Below are positions 56,800-64,000 of a stretch of DNA of 64,000 bases, piece by piece. The notes below the pieces were generated by a model that searched no databases, was not told where the DNA came from, and was given only the letters and a program-made list of their open reading frames with translations. A program made the translations under genes and the position numbers. Source of the DNA: Furcasterigmium furcatum. Taxonomy: Eukaryota; Ascomycota; Sordariomycetes; Glomerellales; Plectosphaerellaceae. Every line of letters starts with the position of its first letter. Position 1 is the first letter of the stretch. The stretch spans positions 808,862-872,861 of the forward strand of contig BCIA01000004.1 of assembly GCA_001599815.1 (NCBI GenBank), written 5' to 3'.

Positions 56800-58041
56800 C
56801 TATGTAAGAGGGGTCCCGTAGTACATTTCTGTCGGCGCAGGAGTCGGCCTGCTCTCCGTCCCGTCTGCCATCGTGTCATGTCCCTCTCTATCTGCGGATA
56901 TCACGTACAGCGGCCATGCCAGCGCCTCCTCCCAGAAAGGCCCAACATGGCCTGCGATCAATTCGATCAAGACGTGGCCAGTGTCACCGAACACCCAAAA
57001 GTCTCGGTACAGGTGCATCACGGCCGCGAAGCAGGCGAGGACGACCAATGCCTCGGGGCGGTGCTGGTAAAGATTGTCGACGAACTCCTCCGTGATGACG
57101 ATCGGCCAGGCAAAGACGAATTGCGCCCCGTATCGACCACTTGCCAAATCTTGTTCACCGACGTCGATGATCAACTGTATGCACTTCAACGCCTCGAGAG
57201 ATGCCTCAACAGACGGTGCGGACAGGCTTGTCTGCGCCTCGAGAAAGGCGCGGAGCCCGGCAGTCTCGGTCCCCGGAGTGGCATTTAAGACTTGCTCCCA
57301 TTTTTCAATGTGGATAAGAGGCTTCATCTCCGACTCGAGGATTAATGGCCACGACCTGGCCATGACTGCCCGGACGCCGCGGTGGATGCGGACGTACTTG
57401 ACGAAACCACCGACAAAGATCCCCAGGGATTGGGTGTGGTCTGACAGGGTGTTTCGAAGAACGTGGATGCCGAGAAGAGTTGCGAACAGGAAGTCGGCCA
57501 TGGAGTCGCGTTCTGGACGACCCTGGGCGTCGTTGAAGGAGGTCACGGCTCGCGTCTGTAGTTCCGTGGCGTGGTGCTGGTAGAAGCCTGCACTGTCCGG
57601 GTGCAGGAAGGACAGGTGCAGGGCAGAGAGGGCAAGCAGCTGATCGAGAAGATACGGAGCGGTGTGTGAGGCCTCGATGGCGCTCTTGGTGATGAGTTCA
57701 ACCTGCTCGTCGAGGCCCACGAACATGCTCATGTGATTGACGGCGTGGTAGAGGAGGCTCATGTGTACTGCCGTAAAGCAGCCTCCAGACGCAGCGCTGC
57801 CAGTGCCGTCCCCGAGCAGCGAACTGAGCAGTGGTGTACTGGTGGGGGGAGTCCGCGCCTCAACACCGGCATCAGCGGGAGGGTCGCCGGCATACTTGCA
57901 AGGGCGGTTGCCAACAGTGCATCTGCTGCACCTTGGACGGACCTCATCGCATTTGACGCGCCTTTGCTTGCAGATGACACAGCCGGTTCTCGATTTCTTG
58001 TGAGTACGGCGGTTGTCGTTCGCTTTCCCTTGTGGCGGCAT
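56800..58041 (-). CDS. Zn2Cys6 transcription factor
   Basis: A single-exon 413-residue regulator. The binuclear zinc cluster is complete: C21-x2-C24-x6-C31-x6-C38-x2-C41-x6-C48, with the basic KQRRVK loop, preceded by a Lys/Arg-rich segment (KKSRTG) that serves as linker and nuclear signal. From about residue 90 on the protein is helical, with the layout of the fungal-specific transcription factor domain of sterol-regulator-type (Upc2-like) proteins (HMSLLYHAVNHM, APYLLDQLLALSALHLSFLHP). It is divergent from an RTA1-like gene across 506 bases that contain three CCGAAGT repeats, so it may control that gene and itself. Confidence 0.87.
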   Translation of the reverse strand: MPPQGKANDNRRTHKKSRTGCVICKQRRVKCDEVRPRCSRCTVGNRPCKYAGDPPADAGVEARTPPTSTPLLSSLLGDGTGSAASGGCFTAVHMSLLYHAVNHMSMFVGLDEQVELITKSAIEASHTAPYLLDQLLALSALHLSFLHPDSAGFYQHHATELQTRAVTSFNDAQGRPERDSMADFLFATLLGIHVLRNTLSDHTQSLGIFVGGFVKYVRIHRGVRAVMARSWPLILESEMKPLIHIEKWEQVLNATPGTETAGLRAFLEAQTSLSAPSVEASLEALKCIQLIIDVGEQDLASGRYGAQFVFAWPIVITEEFVDNLYQHRPEALVVLACFAAVMHLYRDFWVFGDTGHVLIELIAGHVGPFWEEALAWPLYVISADREGHDTMADGTESRPTPAPTEMYYGTPLT

Positions 58042-58547
58042 GTTGCAGTGCTGTGTGCGGTGTGGTGTGTGAAACCGAACTTGGTCGTATGAGAGGGCAG
58101 GGTCGTAAAGAGGGAGGAGTAACTCGGGACCAGTCGAGACTTGTGAGTCGTATAGCTTCGTTTAGTAGTACCACCAGTCCCTACGCTAGGACATTCCGGT
58201 CGGGCTGTGCTATCGCATAGTGGCCCGGAGACACGTAACGTCCGGGATGTGGGGAGTTCTGAACCCGAAGTAATACGAGCCAGACACTGTAGGAGGACGA
58301 GGCACGGCCCATCAACCGCTCTGTGGGTACAACTGAATCCGAAGTGGTCCGAAGTCTCACTTAACAATCCAATGTCATTGGCGCAGGCACCTCCAGGTTT
58401 ATCACCACAGAGGTTTTCATAGATAACTATAAGTGGCCAAGACTTTCCCGTATTATTGCGGGAGAAGAACAATGCTCTTAGGCCTCTTGGACTCTCCGGC
58501 TATCCTTTCCGTCCTCCTCGACTCTTGTCCCGCCTGAACGAATCACC
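58042..58547. promoter_or_regulatory. Divergent promoter with three CCGAAGT repeats
   Basis: A bidirectional promoter of the Zn2Cys6 gene and an RTA1-like gene. CCGAAGT occurs at 58265-58271, 58339-58345 and 58349-58355, the last two 10 bases apart (one helical turn). CCGG-containing words (58195-58198, 58222-58226, 58241-58245) are also frequent. CGG/CCG half sites are what Zn2Cys6 proteins bind. The extended form CCGAAGTCT recurs in the beta-glucosidase promoter. Confidence 0.5.
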
Positions 58548-59460
58548 ATGGCGGAATTGAAGCCATATTCGGGGGACTATTACCTATGGCTCTATCTCCC
58601 AAACACCATCGCCGCGGCGCTGTTCACCGCCCTGTTCGCCTTGGGTACGGCGGCGGTTTCCTGGCGCATGTTCAAGACAAAAGCCTGGTTCTGCACAGTC
58701 TTCGTCCTCGGCGGTCTTTGTGAGTTCTGCCCTCTACGCTGAAGATCCGGCACCACAGTCGCACTAACGTCTCGTCCCCCTTCTAGTTGAAGTTGTTGGC
58801 TACGCCGCCCGCGCTGTGTCCAGAGACAAGACGGACCAGCTCATGCCGTTCGTCATCCAGAGCGTCTTCATCCTCGTGGCCCCGGCCCTATTCGCCGCAT
58901 CCGTCTACATGACCCTCGGCCGCGTCATCCGAAGCATCCAAGCTGAATCACTCTCGATTATACCCGTCAAATGGCTCACCACTATATTCGTCGTTGGCGA
59001 CATCGTCTCCTTTGTCGTCCAGTCATCCGGTGCTGGCGTGATGGTCATGGCAGATTCGATGAAGTTGGGCGAGAACATTATTCTCGGCGGCCTGTTTGTC
59101 CAAATCATCATCTTTGGCGTGTTCGCCGTCACTGCGGCCTTGTTCCACTCCAAAGCTGTCAAATATCATCCGCCAGGATCGCGCCAGCGCCAGGAGAATT
59201 GGCAGCAGATCATGGTGATGCTCTACGTTGTGAGCGCTCTCATCATGGTCAGGTCAATCTTCCGTGTCGTGGAGTACATCATGGGGTACGAAGGATACCT
59301 TTTGAAGAACGAGTGGACATTATACGTCTTCGACGCGCTGTTGATGTTCGGAGTTGTGCTCATGTTTGCGTGGAGATTCCCTGGTACTCTGCGCAGCAAA
59401 GCATCTGACATCGAATTAAATGGGGGAGAGCAACGAAGGCGATTCCGCTGGCGTAGATAG
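58548..59460 (+). CDS. RTA1-like membrane protein (copy 1)
   Basis: Exons 58548-58719 and 58787-59460 encode 281 residues; the 67-nt intron sits within GGLFEVVGY. Seven hydrophobic segments are evident, with RTA1 family marks FEVVGYAARA, PFVIQSVFILVAPALFAASVYM, GDIVSFVVQSSGAG and ALIMVRSIFRVVEY. Yeast relatives (Rta1, Rsb1) give resistance to 7-aminocholesterol or move sphingoid bases. The fungal family is annotated as lipid-translocating exporter-like, and its true ligand is usually unknown. The neighbours are a Zn2Cys6 factor and a beta-glucosidase. The C-terminus ends in a basic RRRFRWRR tail. Confidence 0.9.
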
Positions 59461-59644
59461 AGTCGCGAGGACAAGCATCGTTTTCGTTCACACAAATAGA
59501 CACAAAGTAATCGACATGGAGAAAGCCTCTCTGATAGCTGGGAATCTTGTAGAAAATTCATGAAGGGAGGGGCCTTTAATGAGAGGGCCTGGACTTTATG
59601 TGAGACGGTGCTGGGTGTTCAATTCATATCAACAAAGGGTTAAG

Positions 59645-62136
59645 CTATTCCAATAGAGACAAACTTGCCTCAACCCGCAGATTACGAGAACTAAACCCAC
59701 TTGCAAAGGTGAAGACGCCACCTGGAATCACCCACTCCCTAACGGCCTCATCCCAGAAACTCAGGTCTCTCCGCCGGAGGTCAAAGGTCACGGATCTGGT
59801 TTCTCCAACTTCAAGATGCACTTTCTCAAACCCCCTCAGAACTCTGACTGGAGTGCCCCTGGGTGTCGTGTCCTGGGGGAAGGAGACGTAGAGCTGAGGG
59901 ACGGCCGAGCCAGGAACGCTCCCAGTGTTGCTGACCTTGACGGAAGCCACTGCCACAGGCTGCCATAGGTCATTCCACCCTCCAGGCGCCTTGCCTTTGG
60001 ATTCGTCCACATGAGCAGACAGATTGGCGTCGACATTGACGCTTAGTTCACCAACCATTTCGAAAGTGGTGTATGACAGGCCGAAACCGAACTCATAGAG
60101 AGGCTCGATACCATTCGCGTCAAAGTGTCGGTAGTCGATCATCTGCCCCTCGCTAAACTCGACCTGCCACGCATCACGATCTGCGGCTGGCTGAGAAAGA
60201 TTGAAAATCGGCGGCCCATAGTCGGACAGGCTTTTCGGGACTGTGTACGGCAAGCGGCCAGCGGGCTCCGTGGCGCCCCAAAGGACATCTACGATGGAAT
60301 TGCCCGTCTGCTCTCCGGGGTAGTGCGCCGAGAGCACAGCCGTGACGTTCTCGTTGTCTGCCCATGCCATGGCGACGACACCGGGGCCGTGGACGATGAC
60401 GACCGTGTTCGGGCAGAAGGATGCCGTGCTCTCCACGACGGCCGTGGCGTTCCAGTCGAGGTCGAGGGACTGCCTGTCCTGGCCTTCCGTGGAAAATGCC
60501 TTTAAGAACACAAGACACACCTCGGGGATGGGATAGATGGTTCTGAAGCGGCCATCCGCAACCTCCTGGTTGTCTAGGAGAATCTGAACCCGGCCCCCTT
60601 GCTGACGAACATGGTTTTGTACCGCTTCCAAGGGCGTTACTAGGTCCGTGTGCCGAACGGTCCCAGAGCCGCCGCCAATGTCGAGGGTGCCCATTTCGAA
60701 AGAGACTGCATTATCGCCGTACTGCCGGTAGACAGATCCAACGGAAGGATAAGGCGCCCCGTTTCCGAAGACAGCGATCTGAGTTTGGTTCTTGAGGGGG
60801 AGTATTCCGTTCGTGTTCTTGAGAAGCACCGTGGCAGAGGCTCCAAGCTCCCTGATGAGCTTCGCATGATCTCCCCTGACGTCGCGGGCGGAGACCGGGG
60901 CGAAGGGACCCGAAGCGAGAGCAATGTGACCGAACTGATATGCGAAGAAGGCCGGTCCGGCTGAGGGGTCTACAGAAGGGAAGTCCGCGCCCTGACCCAG
61001 CAGGAAGTAAGGTCTCAGAACCCTCTCTGCCATGTCATCAAGGCGCGAATTTGCGACAGTGCCATTGCTGTTGGCCTCGATAAGCAAATCACCAAAATAA
61101 GAGGCCCCGTACTCTTCGCCGACGTTGCCGGGCATCTCAAGATCAAGTCCCGCGTTTGCGAAGCTCGCGGTATCGTGCGTGGCGAACCAGTCTGAGACCA
61201 CGTAGCCCAGGAATGCCAGTTCATCTTTGAGGATCGAGAACAGGTCCGGGTTGGCGCAAGAGTAGCTGCCATTGACACGGTTGTAGGAGCACATGATGCC
61301 CGCCGTTCCGGCCTTGACAGCTTCGGCAAAGGGCCAAACATACAACTCATGCAGCGTACGCTCGTCAATGTTGGCGCTCAAGGCGTCGATGATGGTACCG
61401 TCCGCTTCGACCGTCATGGTCCGCTGGGTCTCCTGTTCGTTGCCGACAAAGTGCTTGGAGCATGCCTGGACGCCGGTAGATTGAATTCCGGACACCGAGA
61501 TATTCATCGCGATTCCGGCCAGATACGGATCAGCGCCGAAGCTCTCCCAGTTACGCCCTCCGAGCGCATTCCGGCCCAGGGGCCCTGAAGAGGGCCTATT
61601 GCGTGTTTAGCATAGATTTGGTGCTTGTTTGGGAATTTCCCCCTATGCATGATGAACAAGACGACTTACCCAAGGTGGACGTGTGCCCCTTTGTCCCTGA
61701 ACTCCTGTCCGATGGCTACGGCACGCTCGTACATGAGACGCCGATCCCAACTCGCAGCTGCGGTAATGCCGGAGGCAAAGACACTGACACCATCCGCCCG
61801 TGCGAGGCCGGCCGGTCCGTCCGAGAAGCACAGGCCGTCGAACCCGAGGCGTCGGATAGGGCCGATGCTGCCAACACAGGGCAATCCTGGCTGACTATAC
61901 CCTCCGGTGACCAGCCCGATCTTCTCACCCGTGGTAAGCTGCGCCACGAAATCGTGAGCCTGCCTGGATGCTTCATCCCATGCTAAGCAAGAGCAGTCAG
62001 AGGATGTGTGACAAGCGTGTGCGCCTGGTATCAAGGACTTACAGGAACCTGATTGAGGATTAGGAGCCGGGCCCAAGATAACTTGGGCTGGCGTGCTGCC
62101 TGCAAGAAGCAGTGCCGATAGGCTTGGTGGATGCAT
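59645..62136 (-). CDS. Secreted GH3 beta-glucosidase
   Basis: Exons 62136-62043, 61982-61670 and 61595-59645 encode 785 residues. The first intron (60 nt, GTAAGT...CTTAG, CTGACTG branch) contains no stop and keeps frame, so retention would add 20 residues with five cysteines. Intron 2 is 74 nt. A short signal peptide covers about residues 1-18. The GH3 N-domain has GLCFSDGPAG, GGRNWESFGADPYLAG, KHFVGNEQE, and the nucleophile Asp271 in VVSDWFATHD. The C-terminal alpha/beta sandwich and fibronectin type III domains are present (GFGLSYTTF, GSAVPQLYVSFP). It releases terminal beta-glucose from cellobiose, oligosaccharides or glucosides outside the cell. Confidence 0.94.
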
Positions 62137-62889
62137 TGTCTGGTGGTGTTGACAGTTTCTGAAAGGAAGTGTTCAAGTGATGGTGATGCAGCAAGTTGCG
62201 AGATGTCGAGACGTCCTTGTCACCGAGCTGCAGCCCGTGTCGTCATATGCAGGGGGTGATGATTGATCGAGGAAAGTGACGACTGGTCCTCGGCAGCCGA
62301 CCCGAATCTGTTGACCGTTGTTCTAGATCCTAGGCCGGAGAAGGGGCATGTTGCTGAGAAAGGGATGACCTCCGCTGATACACGGCGTTCCGCTTGTTGC
62401 CTGCTTCACCCCAATCACAGTTTGGTCCGATCGAACTCGGGAAGGATGGGGCCTCAACCTCGGGAGACGTCGCGTTGGAGTTCTCCCGAAGTCTTAAACG
62501 AGACTAAACGAGCAGGTCTCCGAGCTCGTATCCAACCCGAGGTGCTCCGCCTCAATTCACACACGCGACTGTCCACCACGACAACGCCAGTGGCCATGTT
62601 GTCCGTGAAACAAGAAAGCCTTACGGTATTCAGGTGAGATGAAATTTATGCTTCCATGCGCCTCTGTTTATCTTTAGGATCCCCTGAACGCGACCCGCAG
62701 TGAGTGCCGTGAGCCGCAAAGGGGCTGATGCGGGAAGTGCCGTCGACGCGACTCAACTCCTGAAGTGGTATACAATAAAAGCAATAGTGCATCTTTAAGT
62801 TTAGAATTCAAGAGTCTCTCGTCATATCATCCTCTCTCTTTTCGTCTATTCTCGCACTGGGTTGGCCGCAACGTCTCTTCGACTCCAAA
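62137..62889. promoter_or_regulatory. Divergent promoter of beta-glucosidase and RTA1 copy 2
   Basis: 753 bases. CCGAAGTCT occurs at 62486-62494, identical to a site in the Zn2Cys6/RTA1 promoter; a related CCGAATC lies near 62302. These are candidate regulator sites, not proven ones. Confidence 0.45.
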
Positions 62890-63965
62890 ATGTCAACCAA
62901 TTCCACCTCCGACGAGTCTGCCCTCGAAGGCTTCAAACTGTACCACTACGACCCTTCACTACCGGCAGCCATCATTTTCGCCATTCTATTCCTGGCAGTG
63001 ACAATCCGTCATTGCCAAATTTTGTTTCGAGAAAAGACATGGGCCTTCATTCCCTTCGTGGTGGGATGCGTCTGTAAGAAATCTCCCGAGTTTCCCAGTC
63101 TCGCGATGCGGTAACAATTTGGTTTTGACACGAAATAGTCGAATGCGTCGGTTACGGAACTCGAGCATACTCGGCCACAGAGTCGCCCGACTGGGAGCTC
63201 ATGCCCTTCATCATGCAAAACTTCTTCATTCTGCTTGGTCCGGCCTTCTACGCGGCCTCGATTTACATGATACTCGGCCGACTCATACGATTCCTTGAAG
63301 GGCAGGAGTACTCGCTGATCAGCGTCAAGTGGCTCACTAAAATCTTCCTGCTGGGTGATATTCTTTCAATCATGAGCCAGGGAGGAGGTACGTGATCACG
63401 GGGCTCAGCCACATATCTGCTTAAGATCTGTGTTCTGGTCCTCGAGGCGTTTCTTTGACTGGGAGGACCTACATGGACTGACTCGAATGCGCCAGGTGGT
63501 GGCTTGCTTGCAAGTGGCAGCGACAAGTCGACCCAGGATCTCGGCAACACTATCATCATTGTCGGCCTCGGGATCCAGGTCGTCTTCTTCAGCGGGTTCA
63601 TGATCGTGACCGGCGTCTTTCACATTCGCATCTCAATGCGCCCGACACTCAAGTCCAAGACCACAGCTGCCCCTTGGCAGGCCTTCATATGGGTGCTGTA
63701 TCTCACGAGTGCGCTCATTATGGTCCGGTCGGTGTTCCGCATGGTGGAATATGCGCAAGGTCACGACGGCCATCTGATTTCGAACGAGGCATATCTCTAC
63801 GTCCTGGACGCGTTGTTGATGTTCGTGGTTGCGGTTATCTTCACAGTTCGACATCCAAGTGCGGTGTTCGCACATGAGGCGCTCTGCGACCCCCTGGAGG
63901 CTTCGGCGGGGAGCTCAGACAATATCCCGATGGTTTCCGGGAGGAGATGGGACCGACTTGATTGA
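62890..63965 (+). CDS. RTA1-like membrane protein (copy 2)
   Basis: Exons 62890-63073, 63139-63387 and 63496-63965 encode 300 residues. Intron 1 is 65 nt at the same place as in copy 1 (within the GCVFECVGY block); intron 2 is 108 nt and is absent from copy 1. Seven membrane helices are apparent, with matching marks PFIMQNFFILLGPAFYAASIYM, GDILSIMSQGGG and ALIMVRSVFRMVEYAQG. It is clearly a paralogue of the gene at 58548, but the two are too diverged for a recent duplication. The start at 62890 begins a short polar N-terminus typical of the family. The substrate is unknown. Confidence 0.9.
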
Positions 63966-64000
63966 ACGGAGAATCGATTCATGTACCACTAGGCTTAAGT

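Noticed and set aside
1..64000. CRISPR arrays, phage or insertion sequences
   Set aside because: No direct-repeat arrays or bacterial elements; the window is fungal nuclear DNA.

Overview
This is nuclear DNA of a filamentous ascomycete (Pezizomycotina), most likely a Sordariomycete. The signs are short introns (about 50-150 nt) with GTRNGT donors, CTGAC/CTAAC branch points and YAG acceptors; strong C/G preference at third codon positions; a dispersed 5S rRNA gene; and fungal families such as psi-producing (Ppo) oxygenase, RTA1-like, Zn2Cys6 factors, DUF1765, DUF3176-like and DUF2235. The species cannot be named from sequence alone. All exon borders were set by hand from splice signals, reading-frame phase and family continuity.

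Layout. 1-5.8 kb: cystathionine gamma-lyase (+), an F-box protein (-), an ACR3 arsenite exporter (-). 5.8-9.7 kb: an unusually long gene-free divergent interval. 9.7-18 kb: a large DUF1765 protein (+), a GFA/CENP-V-like zinc protein (-), a doubtful small gene (-), a membrane-anchored monothiol glutaredoxin (+). 18-27.5 kb: a fungal hypothetical protein (+), a small secreted protein (-), tRNA-Leu(CAG) with an intron (-), a secreted HExxH protein (-), a 5S rRNA gene (+) inside a gene-poor stretch. 27.5-40.4 kb is a housekeeping block: RPF2 (-), a DEP1/SDS3-like Rpd3L subunit (-), NOP12 (+), a tRNA-like element (-), alpha-tubulin (-), a probably frameshifted small gene (-), succinate-semialdehyde dehydrogenase (-). 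41.5-56 kb: a LaeA/UMTA-like methyltransferase (-), a DUF2235 hydrolase (-), a linoleate diol synthase-type Ppo oxygenase (+), a DUF3176-like membrane protein (+), a four-helix membrane protein (-). 56.8-64 kb: a Zn2Cys6 regulator (-), an RTA1-like protein (+), a secreted GH3 beta-glucosidase (-), a second RTA1-like protein (+).

Working together. The right end is the most cluster-like part. A regulator and an RTA1 gene share one divergent promoter, and a beta-glucosidase and a second RTA1 gene share another. Both promoters contain the 9-mer CCGAAGTCT, and the first has three copies of its CCGAAGT core. That suggests a small co-regulated module for release of, and response or resistance to, a glycosylated compound; this is inference. 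RPF2 and NOP12 are both 60S ribosome-biogenesis factors and lie on either side of the chromatin regulator gene. The oxylipin synthase and the methyltransferase are signalling or secondary-metabolism functions, but no backbone synthase is present, so this is not a classical biosynthetic cluster.
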